Origin: Conchocele bisecta | Lineage: Eukaryota; Mollusca; Bivalvia; Lucinida; Thyasiridae | Length of the DNA stretch: 64,000 nt | Assembly: GCA_029237695.1 (NCBI GenBank) | Contig: CM055272.1 | Coordinates: 12,326,042 to 12,390,041, forward strand | Reading direction: 5' to 3' | In this document: in pieces, positions 50,005 through 62,430 of the stretch | How the letters are laid out: every line of letters starts with the position of its first letter | Numbering within the stretch: position 1 is the stretch's first letter | Translations under genes and position numbers: made by a program | Notes under the pieces: model-generated | Database searches by the model: none | What the model saw: the letters and a program-made list of their open reading frames with translations, nothing else | What the model was told of the DNA's origin: nothing

Positions 50005-50069
50005 CAATTATTGATTAGTGAGCCATAGAATATAATCTGATATTCTATGGCTCACTAGTCAATAATTGT
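50005..50069. repeat. Perfect palindrome next to R
   Basis: CAATTATTGATTAGTGAGCC and its near-exact complement with TATAATCTGATA at the centre. Confidence 0.85.
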
Positions 50070-50104
50070 ATAATCTGTTCGGGCCAGTGAAAATTGCTTT
50101 CTGG

Positions 50105-50165
50105 CCCAGGCTCGAGGTCAAGGCGGCGGGACAAGGCAAGACATTTGATTCCGCGGAATTCTTGT
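50105..50165 (+). repeat. 3' end of the CTCGCCCGCG-type element
   Basis: AAGACATTTGATTCCGCGGA matches the 3' end of the element at 29424-29445. Confidence 0.55.
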
Positions 50166-50533
50166 TTAGACTGTATACAGTAATGAATGTGTATTTGCAG
50201 CCTATTTGCGCTGTTTTCTTTCAGGTGCACGTTATGAATATAGATAGCGGAAGTAGTCGTATTTTCACCGGAAGTTGTTTATTTCATCGATGAGAACATA
50301 TGACTTTTATTTACATCTTATAACTATGTATTTCATGATTAGGTATATAATAAAAATGATTATGATTATGAAACATTACTTTGCACTGCATGGATCGAAA
50401 CACCACAAGTATTGAATATCTGAAATACATAAATACGATAGAACTCTATAGTTAAAATGTGTTCCCTAGTAATCTGTTTCTTCACTGTCTGCGCACACCC
50501 GTGACGCAGTACCTTTCATCTCCGGAATTCTCC

Positions 50534-50764
50534 TGGGTGCCGTTTCGTACCACTAAAATGTGCAAATTTAGCATCGTCTGGAAATTTCAGTTGATGGATT
50601 TACATGTATTGAGCAGAGGCTGCATATGCAGCCTATGCTCAATAAATGTAAATCCAATAATTGTTTGCAAGAAAACATTGTTAATGTGAAATGCACAGAC
50701 TATTTATATCTTAAATATATATCTTATTTATGCACTTACGAACATTTTTTTCGTACGAAGTGCG
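50534..50764. mobile_element. Foldback MITE, family A, copy 2
   Basis: Same arms and inner hairpin (GAGGCTGCATATGCAGCC) as 3214-3602; uninterrupted but with a small insertion in the right arm. Confidence 0.8.
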
Positions 50765-50769
50765 GTAAT

Positions 50770-52520
50770 GGGATTCGTGGTGAGTTGCCTATCGTTGTCC
50801 TATTTATAGATATAAGGTCCTACAGTATGATAATACATGTGGGCCGCGCTCTGTGAAAACCGGCCTTAATGACAACATTAATGGCAACAAATGCATTTTA
50901 TTTCTGTAGAAATGGATGACCAGAATTTGGATAGGCCTATGCCTGCACATATCAATGACTTCAGCGCCCGATGGGGTCTAGAGGGTAGTCGAACACCCCC
51001 GGGCATTTTTAAACAAAATAAAAATCGACTGTCCATTCCCCGACTCTCAGAATTAAATTTTCGTGTCAGAAAGCGGGAAGAACATTTTCCTGTGTATCCA
51101 ATATGACTGACGGACGGGCTAATGTACATGTACCCCGTACTAGCAGGTAGCAGGTCAATGGGAAAATGATGCGCGCTGACCCCCACTCCCTCGACTGGCC
51201 ACCACCGCCACTGCCGGGAAAATGTGGAGATGTAACATACATGGTTGTATAATTGTTACATGTCCCGAGAAAAATACCGGAAGTATATATTCTCTCGTCG
51301 GGAATAATTCATTTGAAAATGAAATGTGCAATTTAGTTTTGTTGTGTTTCAGAAAAAGTACATTCAGCGCCTTTGTAAACAAAGAAACAGCCATGCTAAA
51401 AACAAGGGCGGATTCACGTAGGGAAAAACCCGGTGCCCCCCTCCCCCCCCACCCCCACCCCTAAATATATTTTTTCTCTAAAATGCGCGCCATAACACAG
51501 CAAAATGGGGTGTAAATATCAACCATATTCCGGAGGGCATACTGCCGGACCCACCTAGCAGTCTACCCAGCTCCGCTTGGTCGACGAACAAACGGTGCTA
51601 GTTCGAAAGTATAGTAAACTATTTCAATTAAGAAGTCCCGCCCCACCCCCCTCCCCCACCCTAACCTGAAATCCTGGATCCGCCCATGAAAAACACCGTG
51701 GCGTACGTACATGTATTTTGCATGACTGCACATTATAACACAGTCAGTGATTTACACACTAAATTTGTCCCGATCACAACATTGATTTTGTTGAAATGAC
51801 ACTCCACACCTTGCGACTGTTGTTCGAAGCGGTCATTTGAATTTAGACGCGTTTAATGTGTTTGTGCGTTTGCTTTATATCATTTACACGCCTCCGACTA
51901 GAACGGCCCTTTGATAACAAACAAAGCACGCAGACGTGCATTATTTTGTTCACTGTAGTACAATGTAATACAATTAACAACGCTCTGGCAAAGTCGGACT
52001 TCTTAAATGTGTAAATGTTGGAGACCTGTGCATCTGTGCAGTCTGATCAGTGTCTGCAATGATTGCAAATATACTAGTAAAATTACTATACATTCATATA
52101 ACCATATTTACAAGTGGTAATTTTAAAGAATATTTACATTGTTATCAAACGGCAATCGTACGACTGATTCAATGTGATATTTTTGAAAGTCGCTAAATAT
52201 AACACAGTCAGTGATTTACACACTAAATTATGAGTTATGTTTATGGTAATATTTTTGTGTCATATTGTTGAACTATTACGCACATTTTACTGTGTTGCGT
52301 GGTGTAGCGATATAGTGCAACCTGTTGCAATTACCTATACATCGGGAAACGGGCCAGAATATGGTGAACAATTATCATTGTAATAAGCCCGACGCTGATA
52401 TCACCTCACAACTGTTTTCCAGCTCACTTTTATATAATGAGGGATCGTAGCTAGTTATTTCCCTTTGTCAATCTATCTATAGAGTGTTGGTCCTCTGCTG
52501 TATTTCAGCGTTTATCTCTT
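50770..52520. other. Non-coding region with one direct repeat
   Basis: A 31-bp word starting ATAACACAGTCAGTGATTTA occurs at about 51735 and 52199. C-rich tract at 51438-51465. No gene supported. Confidence 0.45.
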
Positions 52521-52521
52521 A

Positions 52522-53007
52522 TTAAAGGTACATGCCCCCGAAGTAGGCAAAAACTGTTCTTTATAGGAATTAAATAAGTATATACTTGTGTCACTATTCC
52601 AGCAGTTCTAAAAATTGCCAATGCCCGCTATACAGATATAATCATTTAGTAATATTTATTTTACTGATAGTGACGCGCGGTGGTATCAGGCTATTTTCGT
52701 ATGCAAATGAGGCATGATATTTTTTAATTATTTATGCTAATTTAATGCGTCGCCTGAACAAATTATATTTTCGACAGATTATCAAGTATGCTCATTGCAC
52801 ATCAAAACATACAGAGAATAAATATTAATGTCCGTTAACATTTTAAGGAAACACGGTTATCGCCCCTGATATAAGTGTAAATTTACGGCTAATATAAAAT
52901 GCATAATAATGCCAATCAATACGTGGAATAACGGTGAATGAATGTTTATTTTGCCAGAAAATGTGTCAGATGATGTCCCTGATGTAAGTAACATTTTGTG
53001 CCTTTAA
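52522..53007. mobile_element. About 510-bp MITE, copy 2 (inverted)
   Basis: TTAAAGGTACATGCCC at the start and GTGCCTTTAA at the end; the interior is the reverse complement of 4135-4647 (for example GTCCGTTAACATTTTAAGG). Confidence 0.8.
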
Positions 53008-53251
53008 TAGCAAACAGAGAGTTTTGTGTATTCTGATGAGTATACACTGATTGCAATAACAACAATAAGTGCGAAAATATTAATCTGGCAAATAATGTAG
53101 TCCCAGATAAGATTGCTTAGACATGTATGATGATCTGGATCAACACTAGTTGAAATCGTATCATGTTACATTCGCCCTTTTTACAAACAATAAGGTTCTA
53201 AACTACACAAGTTGGACCGGATTTCCATACATAAATTCAACTGGAGATATA

Positions 53252-53394
53252 GAGAATAGTAGGTTAGTGCCGTGAATGGGGACAAATATCTGGCAAGGCT
53301 CAGGAAACGGGATGGGCGAGGCTCTGCCGAGCACATCCCGTTTCCGTGCCGCGCCAGATATTTTTTCCCATTCACGGCACTAACCTACTATTCT
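53252..53394. repeat. Long hairpin element
   Basis: AGAATAGTAGGTTAGTGCCG and its complement at the other end, with inner arms GGAAACGGGATG and CATCCCGTTTCC. Confidence 0.85.
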
Positions 53395-53549
53395 ATTTAT
53401 CGCGTCAACACCTACAAATGGCTGTAAAATTAAAAAATAGTATTGAATGGATATCAAAAATGTTTCACGGCACATACGCACTGTGTTGACGGGATAAAAC
53501 TAGCTACGATCCATAATTGGACCCGCTGTGTTCCCCCATGTGTTAACCC

Positions 53550-53762
53550 TTAGACGATGTAGACCGCTATCTTAAATCTTTTGTCGTCTGCTGTTTATTT
53601 TCTATTTTCCATTTTTATCACCAAAAACATGCTTTGACAGCACTTCAGAAACATTTCCATTGGAAATGATTCTGAAGTGTTGTCAAACCATGTTTTTATT
53701 GAGAAATAAGGCAAGATATAAAAGCAACAGCAGACGACAATTGTTGTGAGTAGCGGTCTAAG
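53550..53762. repeat. Imperfect hairpin element
   Basis: TTAGAC...GTAGACCGCTA inverse to TAGCGGTCTAA; inner arms CACTTCAGAAACATTTCC and its complement. Confidence 0.7.
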
Positions 53763-53950
53763 TGTCAACATGTCGCCTGTTCCACGTCCACTGATCGGAA
53801 ACGCAATACGCCATATTTATATTTTACTATGTTGACCCCAATACATAACCGGTTGTTGTGATTGTCGCTTCCTACATCATGTACATGTCTAACTAGAGTA
53901 GACCAGACCCAGATCATTCTGCGCATCTGCATGGTCTCATCAGGGTCGGA

Positions 53951-54288
53951 GTGGGTGGCAGGTGGCAGCATGCGATGGGTAATTTAACGATCGGGGTTCA
54001 TCCTTACCGGAATCCCGACTGGAGACCTGGATTGGCCCTCAGGTAACGTCTTTGGCATTTTTGTATGTGACAGTTGAATCTGGTTATACCCGTAATATGA
54101 GGATTATTCGTAATACTATTACTTTTAGCGGAAGGGGCCAAGTGACTTTGATGTCGTAAGGACCTGGTACCAGGTCAGGTCAGGGCTGAATACATTTTTT
54201 CTTTTGGGGTCGAACCCTTTGGCCCGACCTTAAATGACCTTAGCTGTTGATAGGCCGTTAAGCATCAATACATCAAATCAAATCATCG
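53951..54288 (+). mobile_element. SINE copy
   Basis: GTGGGTGGCAGGTGGCAGCA, TTCATCCTTACCGGAATCCC, GGTACCAGGTCAGG and the tail GCTGTTGATAGGCCGTTA with CAAATCA repeats. Confidence 0.8.
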
Positions 54289-54375
54289 CTATTCAGTCAG
54301 TGAGACGGCCATATGTAACGGAGGTCTTGTCAGGCTCCTACAGTGTGGTACATGTAGCAGACCTGGCGGCAAACT

Positions 54376-54449
54376 GGGCCCGGTTGCTCAAAGCTTCTGT
54401 TAGCTTAACCAGTCTGTTAAGCTAACAGAGGTTTTGAGCAACCCCCTGG
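54376..54449. repeat. Short hairpin MITE (GGTTGCTCAAA type)
   Basis: CGGTTGCTCAAAGCTTCTGT and its inverse GGTTTTGAGCAACC, with inner TTAGCTTAACCAG / TGTTAAGCTAA. Confidence 0.75.
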
Positions 54450-54606
54450 CCAACATGTCATAAGCCCCATTTCTCCAGACACAGTGGGACACATTTTGTG
54501 AAAGCCGCTGCCCTATAGCATGTACATGTTGGCAAACATTGCATTTGTATAACGTATTGTACTGCCACTATGTGTACCTAGTTCATTCAACTATCTGGAC
54601 TTCAGA

Positions 54607-54834
54607 GGCCCGTTGCACTAAACTGCGTACGTCTAAAATGTTCGTAAATGCAAATTTAGGATCGTCTGTAAATTTCTATTGTTGGATTTACATTTATTGA
54701 GCATAGCATATGCTCAATAAATGTAAATCCAATAATTGTTTACAATAAAACATTGTTAATGTAAAATTTACAGACTATCATAATTTGGCACTTACGAACA
54801 TTTTAGTCGTACGAAGTTTAGTGAGACAGGCCCC
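54607..54834. mobile_element. Foldback MITE, family A, copy 3
   Basis: GGCCCGTTGCACTAAACTGCG at the left and TAGTGAGACAGGCCCC at the right; shortened inner hairpin (GAGCATAGCATATGCTC). Confidence 0.85.
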
Positions 54835-56118
54835 TGTCATGGGCTTTATATTACTAGCTAGTTGAATGAACTACATGTAGAATACTAGGCTGTTGGTTCC
54901 CTGTCCAAATGGGGCGGGGGTAGGGGGGGGGGGCATGTCGGCGTTGTTGTCAGGAAATAAACAGGCTGCACCCTTGTATATACTCAAGAATAGTAACACT
55001 TGCTGCGCTGTTTTAAGTGAGAATATGGCTCAATGAAAATACTTCCGGTTGTTCAATGCGATTTCAAAATGGCAAAACACATTAGAGAAAACTACCGGAC
55101 ACGCCCGTCTAGGGAGCGATTTGTTTTTGATTTTTTTCCCAGCCGTCAAAATCACAAATATACACGTTTCCTAAGGCATTCCGCAGTGATAAAATGTGCA
55201 CTGTGTCATCAATATAGGTAAAGGAGCGCCCAACAGTCTATGGATTCTCACTTTGTTTGATGCGTTGACATGATAACCCGGTTAACCTTGATGCGGAGCA
55301 TACTTTTTTGCAGTTTGATGAGAAGACAATATACTTGACTTCGTAAGTTGGTTGCCAATGGGTTCTAAATGCTGTTTCTGCCTTAGATTAAAGTCACATG
55401 TGCATGTGTAAGTGTGGCCCTTATGATATACATTTTAGCATGGGATTATGAGTTCTTGTGCACGGGAAGAAGTGCCGGACTTATATGTATTCACATTTGG
55501 GTTGAATGCCGTTACCCAGCAAGCTTGGCATGTTATAGCAACTTAACAAATATTTTATTTTGAACCTTATATGGTGTGTATTAACGTTACAATCATGCAC
55601 TGAATTTCTCGGGTCTCGTCTTGCGCGAGTCGCTGATTACACGGGCACTTGGTAATCCATTCCAGTTGTTGATTACGCTGTTAATAGAGAATACGTTTTA
55701 CCGGATACGAAATATACTGTGGCTTTTACATAATTTTTGTTCATACCTCCTTGGTATGTCACATGTTGGCTGATTGATCGGAAGTTCAATTTGTCTATGT
55801 CGTTTAAAATTGTGTACATTTGTACTATGCCGGTATTTCAACATTGGTAGACCTACAGTTTTCATATATCTTCGTATGGTAAATCTAAAGCTGTTTTTTT
55901 TTCATTTTCTGTTATGACGAGACATTTGAAACTCATCTAATTAAGACACAATGGGATCCCCATGGTGTTCGTTTTAGAGGGGTTCCATTGTACATAGTAG
56001 AAATGCTATCACGACAAAATCTATTATTTCCTTTGTGTGACAAGCCTGCATTTCACACCACATGTGGAAGACTTGGGCAAGTGACATAAAAATGCTATTT
56101 CAAAACGTCGCATTACCC
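54835..56118. other. Non-coding, nothing recognised
   Basis: Poly-G near 54925. Short ORFs only; no gene or repeat family supported. Confidence 0.4.
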
Positions 56119-56399
56119 CACCCACCTGGGGCCCGTTTCACTAAACTTCGTACGACTGAAATGTTCGTATGTGCAAATTTAGGATCGTCTGGAAATTTCA
56201 ATTGATGGATTTACGTTTATTGAACATAGGCTCCATATGCAGCCGATGCTCAATGAAAGTAAATCCATGCAATATGTGTTTACATAATTTTGCTCTTACG
56301 AACATTTTAGCCGTACGAAGCTTAATGAAATGGCCCCCTGGTGTCGTACTGTACGTTACATATATAAATGCAACGTACAGTACGGCACCAGGTGGGTGA
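56119..56399. mobile_element. Hairpin element with foldback MITE A copy 4 inserted in its arm
   Basis: The outer hairpin is CACCCACCTGG (left) with TGGTGTCGTACTGTACGTT continuing at 56339, complementary to AACGTACAGTACGGCACCAG at 56372-56391. MITE A occupies 56128-56337, splitting the left arm. Confidence 0.75.
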
Positions 56400-57249
56400 T
56401 TTAATCGTGTGTTATGTCACAGGTATTCCACCTATTATTCACACAGGTTCAGGCTTGAAGAACGGTTCATATATCGGTGTTTTATGTATGGGTTATTTCG
56501 GTATATCTGGTGGTTTGCTTGCATTGTTACCATAATGCAATTTACGTCACCTTCCGCAAGTTAGTACACGTATAAGTACGGTATTTTGACAGTATAAAGC
56601 GGGTCCGAAAGTTCGGAACGGTGAATATGTAGATAATTGACGATTTCAGTCGTGTGTAATGAGTGAGCATTAGTAGTTGCGCACAACTATGTAAATTACC
56701 CAAAACCAACAAAATCCACCCAGATCTACTGCAAATCCACCAAAATACCCGTATGACACCAACATACATGTACAATGTATATACTGACCATGTGTTGAAA
56801 CACCTGACATTCTGTGTTTATTCACACCGCGGTATCGTTACCTTCAAGTTGTTCCCGTATATCACGTTTCTGTTAAGTATGAATCAGTGAGTTTACAATT
56901 AAAGCAGGGACGATACAACCGTGTGTATGTTGAGTAGTTAACGCAGACTTGGATAACTTCTACTGTATGAAAATGTAATTAAGGTTTGTTAAGCCAGTAG
57001 ACGGACGGTGTCATGGAATAACGTCCCAGAATCGTGTAATCTGATAATCGCAGATGTCGGGAAACGCTGGAACAAATCGAATTTCTATTGTATTTCTGCG
57101 GACCGTTTTCTCAAGTTAACTTGGACAAAACAAGGGCTTTCTTAGTCTACATACGGTAACATTTATAATTGTATGCACACACGAGACAAGTTGTGTGGTG
57201 TTGTACCTCCGAAGATGGGCGATTTTCATGAAAAATATTTGCAGAAACT
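56400..57249. other. Non-coding, upstream of the SLC6 gene
   Basis: No gene recognised; may include promoter or 5' sequence of the transporter gene. Confidence 0.4.
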
Positions 57250-57335
57250 GATATCGATGGTCTAGTAACATAAGGTTGTAAGTGCTATGCTTTAGCATAG
57301 CAGTTACGACCGTATGTTACTAGACCATCGATATC
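57250..57335. repeat. Near-perfect palindrome upstream of SLC6
   Basis: GATATCGATGGTCTAGTAAC and its complement, centred on GCTATGCTTTAGCATAGC. Confidence 0.85.
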
Positions 57336-57360
57336 TGTTAATGACATCGCATGTTGATTT

Positions 57361-57470
57361 CGTCAACTTTCGACCATATTTACGGATAATATCGTAAATT
57401 TTGTAAACAGTATTCATGAAATATCGAACATCTTCGTACATATACAATCACGTGGCTCGTCTCATACGTG
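57361..57470. repeat. Foldback MITE, family B, partial copy
   Basis: CGTCAACTTTCGACC...TTTACGG and a tail TGGCTCGTCTCATAC match one half of the complete element at 60917-61164. Confidence 0.6.
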
Positions 57471-57576
57471 GTTTTTAGTGACTTAGCAAACACAGAAGGA
57501 CACATTTAATGTTGTGAATAACTACAATTTTCCCAGATTAGAAGTTTGACTTTAATAGTGTTAAGGGACACTGGGC

Positions 57577-57904
57577 ATGGAGAATTATACATCTGAAAGT
57601 ATCGGCGTCGCTTTTGAACATGAACTGCAGCCACTAAGCACCGACCCAATTGGCCAGTCAGCGACTACCGGAGATTCCCGAAAAGACGGGGACTCTCCGG
57701 CGGGCTACGACGATCACCGACTCGCCTACGGAGATTACCGAGCGGAAGAGAAATATAGCTTGGAGACGGAATCGACGTCATCGGCGGCCCCGGAAAGAGA
57801 GACGTGGGGCCGCAGTTTGGACTTCATTCTGTCCCTGCTCGGGTATGCCGTGGGGCTGGGCAATCTGTGGCGGTTTCCGTACCTCTGTATGAAAAATGGT
57901 GGAG
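57577..57904 (+). CDS. SLC6-family Na+/Cl--dependent transporter, exon 1
   Basis: ATG at 57577; 109 codons plus one base, ending at a GG|GTAATA donor. Residues 1-75 are a hydrophilic cytosolic tail, then [20 protein letters not shown] and [14 protein letters not shown] form TM1 with the signature [14 protein letters not shown] of neurotransmitter:sodium symporters, including the unwound region that binds Na+ and substrate. Phase 1 donor. The next exon begins at 59426 and completes NGGGAFLIP. The substrate (glycine, GABA, monoamine or other) cannot be told from these two exons. Confidence 0.9.
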
Positions 57905-57947
57905 GTAATATTTACTATAGATTCATTTTATTACTGTATTATTATTT

Positions 57948-58084
57948 TGTACCTTCGGACATCTGCGTAATTTCATGAAATACGTTTACAAAATTTACAA
58001 CATTTTCCGTAAATGGCGTCAAAAGTTGATAAAATTGCGGAATATAATTCGAAGGTACAAAATCACATGGCGTGTCTCATATGA
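57948..58084. repeat. Foldback MITE, family B, partial copy in intron
   Basis: TACCTTCGGACATCTGCGTA and CACATGGCGTGTCTCATATG match the 60917 element. Confidence 0.7.
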
Positions 58085-58759
58085 CGTTTTGGTTTGACCC
58101 ACGTTTGGCTCACGTTTGCCAGGTCACAATCTTAGTGCTTTCACAAACTTAACATTTCACTTTCACCGCTCTTTTTGATAGTTTACATACCCCTTCCTCT
58201 AATGTTTCTCTACCATGCCCTGCCATATCCATGTCCCTCAGCCCCCGCTAACCTCAATATCAAGGTCACAATCTTAGCGTCCGAATGCGTCTAAAACTTA
58301 ACAAATGTAAATTTCCTTATAACTTCTCTTTCCCTTTGCGGAATGCAGTGATATTTTACCCGGCCCTTCTCTGACACTCATACATCATTCTGCAACAAAC
58401 CTACGACCCCCATTTATGCCAGGGGTCAAGGTCACGGACTTAGAATGTCTAGTTTGCTTTTTTCAATATAAAGACAGTTCCTGATCTTCAAAATTTTCCG
58501 ATGACGTATCTACCATTGGTGGCCATTTTTAATTTTCGCATTCTGTATCATTGTCTGCACGATAACGAGAATTCTGCTTGCCGGATCATAACCAATGTGT
58601 ACACATGTTTATCGTGGCAAGAGGAAAACCCCTATTGGTTTTTAGTGACTGGCCATGCCTCAACAGGCGTATATTCAAGGTGTATGATCACGTGGTACTA
58701 TCAACAACAACACATACCGATTCAAAGTACGTATTCTTTTATAGTGTCCTTATTTCGTA

Positions 58760-58911
58760 ACGGATTTTGATGAAATAAGCTGCATTTGGCGGTCTACCGA
58801 CACAGAAATCGATTCTTCGCAAAAACGAAATAAGTCTGTGCCAAACTCCCTGGACGACCAAATGCAACACATGAAGACGCGTTTGCTGCGCCATATTTCA
58901 TCAAATTCCGT
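58760..58911. repeat. Hairpin element in intron
   Basis: CGGATTTTGATGAAATAAGC and GCGCCATATTTCATCAAATTCCG are inverse; inner arms TGCATTTGG / CCAAATGCA. Confidence 0.75.
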
Positions 58912-59084
58912 TTAATTTTAAGGAAAATATAAAATAATACTTACTTTGGAGTGGGCGACATTATTGTTGGTGTAACCACGTGATCATGCACCTTGATATT
59001 ATGACATTCTGCACTATTGTTTGGATATATGAACAACCAACACCTTTTGTTACAGTTTCTTCTTCCACCGATGTTATGCCCTCG

Positions 59085-59245
59085 CTACCGAATGTTGAGG
59101 GTGGCATATAGTGTTACCGGCGTCCGGTACGTCCGTCGCGAAACCTTAGCTCTCGGGTAAATGGCTTATAATTTAAATATGCCTCGTTTTCTTTGGCCGC
59201 CAGCGGGGGCATTCGTGTGCCTACAGGCCACATTTCTAGTGATAA
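59085..59245 (+). repeat. Dispersed repeat module, copy 2
   Basis: AAATGGCTTATAATTTAAAT, ATGCCTCGTTTTCTTTGG and GTGCCTACAGGCCACATTTC as at 8765-8885. Confidence 0.7.
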
Positions 59246-59425
59246 AGTACACGGAAGACGAATTGTGTAAAATACGTGACTGCTGGTCTTTCTTTATCCT
59301 TCCAGCCATGTCCCCAGACTTCGGAACAATTTTGAACTAAAAGTGAGAATTTGGCATGATACAGTTGTTTTTTTTAGCTTTTCTTGTATTCTTGTACATG
59401 TATTGCCCCATGCCATTTCTTCCAG

Positions 59426-59557
59426 GGGCGTTTTTGATTCCGTTCGTCGTGTGTCTCGTTACATGTGGCGTGCCCTTGTTTTTCCTCGAGGTCTCCGTGG
59501 GGCAGTTCGTCGGCAAGAACTGCCTCGATGTCTGGATCGTGTGTCCGTTGTTTAAAG
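59426..59557 (+). CDS. SLC6-family transporter, exon 2
   Basis: 132 bp after a TTTCTTCCAG acceptor, with donor AAAG|GTAAGT. Joined in phase 1 it continues KNGGG|AFLIPFVVCLVTCG and PLFFLEVSVGQFVGK, the TM2 block of the family, then LDVWIVCPLFKG. No further exon (TM3 region) was recognised in the remaining 4.4 kb, so the gene either extends beyond the window or is truncated. Confidence 0.9.
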
Positions 59558-60916
59558 GTAAGTCCGTGTTGCCAGCTTGGCCGTCGCTTTTCTGGTGCTT
59601 CTTAAGCCCTAACCCGAAATTTCTGTTACAGACAGACATTTCGGGTTACTTAAACCCCAGTCACTTTCGAGCTAGGAACACCTGCGACCATGTCCGTCGT
59701 GCGACCTACTGAGTGTAGATATTGTTTTCGCATTGTTTAACACGGGACATATAGTCACAAATACGTGTCTATACCAAAATCCGTATGTGAGAACCTATGC
59801 GAGTCAATACGCCTATCCGTATTGCCAGAACATATACGACATCAATCCGGATATGCCGTATTGTTAGGGAATCCGATGCTGCGTATCGTTTGACAATAGC
59901 ACTTACAATCCGATGTTGCTTATTGTTGCAACATACAAAAACAATACGATAGTGTGTATTTTTCACTAATACTCATTTGATACAATGAGGCGGACTCAGA
60001 AAGAAAACGCTTCCAATCCGATTCTATGTAAATATCTCCCGATATTTTGTATTTTTGTCTGCAAATGTTGTTAGAAATACAATGTGTCTTAATCTGTCAT
60101 CGAATTCCTACAACGTTAATGTCTCTTGAAGGAGGTATGTTACTTCCCCAAACATATATAAGGACTTAAAATGTGTGTTTGACGAGGTCTATACTTTGGG
60201 CTGCGTTCTGACAAAGCTGCTCGTATTTCATTCATTTCTGATTAGCAAATGTACTGTTGCAGCTTGATATTAAAATAATTGTTCGCTGGATTAATAATCA
60301 TTGTTCTTTGGTGGAATGGCGAACAGTTGAGACCAATATCAGACGGCACTGATGCGTGGTTTTAAAACCGCATAAAATAAAACAAAACAGTGAACTGAAA
60401 ACATAAGAAACTCTGCATGACTCTATAATAAATCCCCGTCAACGTGACGTGGTCAGATTTAATGTATCCCCATAAGGGTAATAAAACTCATTACTGAATA
60501 CCATTAAGAGATAGGGTGATTTCTTGAATTGCATGTTGTTTGAGAATATTGAAAAACAAACTCGTCTAATTCTAAGAACAATGTTGCGCAAACACATTTA
60601 TCAATATTTGAGATGCACACATTGTTATTCTCGGGCCAAAATCGTTGCACATGACACAGTTGATGTTATAAAATGTTAGAAAATAGTGAAATGGCAACAA
60701 CACTAACAAAATGGGAAACAATTTATGTTGTCTGCAATCATTTCTAAATGTTATCTTATTTCTGTCCATAAACATGTTTTGGCAGTACATTGGACTAGTC
60801 TCCACATGAGATGGTTCTTGTGTGTTGTTAAACATTTTTTAAACACTTGACACATGATATAGGTTTTACCATAAGGATTAACTATTTAAACACTACATAT
60901 AAATGTACCTCTATAA
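59558..60916. other. Non-coding, probably intron 2 of SLC6
   Basis: No exon or repeat family recognised. Confidence 0.4.
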
Positions 60917-61164
60917 TGAGACACGTCATGCGATTTTGTACCTTCGGACATCTGCATAATTTCATTAAATACGTTTAATAACTTTACATTATGTTTCATA
61001 AATAAAGTCAAAAGTTGACCAAGTGTACATGCTGAAGTATATTCCGCTTGTACCCTGAAAATGTTGTCAACTTTTGACGCCATTTACGGAAAATATCGTA
61101 CATTTTCGTATTTCATGAAATTACACAGATGTCCGAAAATGCAAAATCGCATGGCGCGTCTCAT
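60917..61164. mobile_element. Foldback MITE, family B, complete copy
   Basis: TGAGACACGTCATGCGATTT...GTACCTTCGGACATCTG at the left; CAGATGTCCGAAAATGC...GCATGGCGCGTCTCATA at the right. Inner arms contain TCAAAAGTTGAC / GTCAACTTTTGA. Confidence 0.85.
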
Positions 61165-62129
61165 ATATGTGATATAGCAGTGCAGTGAGTCGGCTCAGCA
61201 CGAGCCGTCTCATCAGTGTATGCACTGTTTGCAGGTACACTCACTCACTCAGCCTCACTGCTGCGCCGCCGCGGTGACGGTGACGGTGTGTATCTGTTTT
61301 TGTGATTTGAACAATAGTAAACTATAAATGGACTTATCCAAATATCCGCTAGCCTACTGATGAATAACTTGATGTGAAATCATCATGGACCAGCCCATGT
61401 CAGTTACTAGGGGATGAAAGAGGTAAGATGTCCGTTTTATATTTGGTTCACTGGTGGTTTCAAGGTGGCATTTTACATTGCTGGCCAGTGTAGCGCCTGC
61501 TCATCATGTGTACAGCCAGAGCTTTTGAAAAAATACTATAAAAATCAAAACGTGTTTTCATCATGGCCCTGTGTAAAATGGTTTAATTGAAGATATATTG
61601 CGATACGGGTTGTTTCTATTTTCACCCATATACATTGTAGGAACATGAATATCGGATTTCCTATCTTGCTGCGTGCAACAAGATAGAAAATCTGATACTT
61701 ATGTACCGATATCGGTGAAATGCATTAAACATGTGCATTGTTATAGCTGACATAATCCGAAAATGTAATGGTAGAGAGAACACAATTCCCTGGAGTAAAA
61801 TGTATACTGTACGTAAATAGTAATGCAGGGTAAATGAATTTAGTTGTGATGTGTGTATCATATCCTCGCAAAACATGCATACCGCAGGACGGTCAGACAG
61901 TGTGAACGTATATGAGCTCTGAATTAATGAGCTTATGAGCTCGTAATTAGTTAAAAGCGTCTGTCCTGCAGATTCTGTAGAAGTCAGCTAAAGGTCTGCT
62001 TTGCATAAACATGACACATATCCGATTTCCCGTGAATGGATCAAACAATTATTCTTAAATTTATTAGGTAACATCGTGCATTTATCAGTAGTGTAATATG
62101 GATTTCGCGAGGGTGACTCAATGACAAAA
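61165..62129. other. Non-coding with small hairpins
   Basis: A hairpin near 61638-61705 (ATCGGATTTCCTATCTTG and its near complement). No gene. Confidence 0.4.
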
Positions 62130-62133
62130 GTGT

Positions 62134-62430
62134 TAAATCGCGATCTGCACCGCCCGCGCGTTAACATATCTGCGCGAAAATCTCCGCGTAGCGAGATCGG
62201 ACTCTCCACGGTATGTTCAGATACTTTTCGGCTCGCCTAGCGAACCGTAAGGGACCTTCCTCGGCCCCCGGACGAGGTAACCCCCGGGCTTTTAATGGTA
62301 AAAAGCGGTAAATCTACACCGTCCGCGCGTTAACCTATCCCCGTGCAAATCCCGGCGTAGTTAGATCGGACTCTCCGGCGTCCGTTTGGCTTACTTTTGT
62401 TAGCTCTCCTAGTGAACCGTAATTTTCGGT
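62134..62430. repeat. About 169-bp direct repeat, two diverged units
   Basis: CCGCGCGTTAAC at 62154 and 62323, each followed by GTGCAAATC/GCGAAAATC, AGATCGGACTCTCC and CTAGCGAACCGTAA or CTAGTGAACCGTAA. Lies beside the gene fragments at 62885-63480 and could be terminal or control sequence of that element. Confidence 0.65.

Larger units (their letters stand above)
57905..59425 (+). other. Intron 1 of the SLC6 gene
   Basis: 1521 bp, GT...AG. Contains a partial family B foldback MITE (57948-58084), a hairpin element (58760-58911) and a dispersed repeat module (about 59085-59245) shared with 8765-8885. Confidence 0.8.

Noticed and set aside
57905..57978. SLC6 exon 1 continuing to the stop at 57978
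   Set aside because: The frame leaves the family pattern exactly at a GT donor, and exon 2 at 59426 restores it in phase.
59337..59712. Other ORFs overlapping SLC6 exon 2
   Set aside because: Different frame or strand; only the 59426-59557 frame matches the transporter family.
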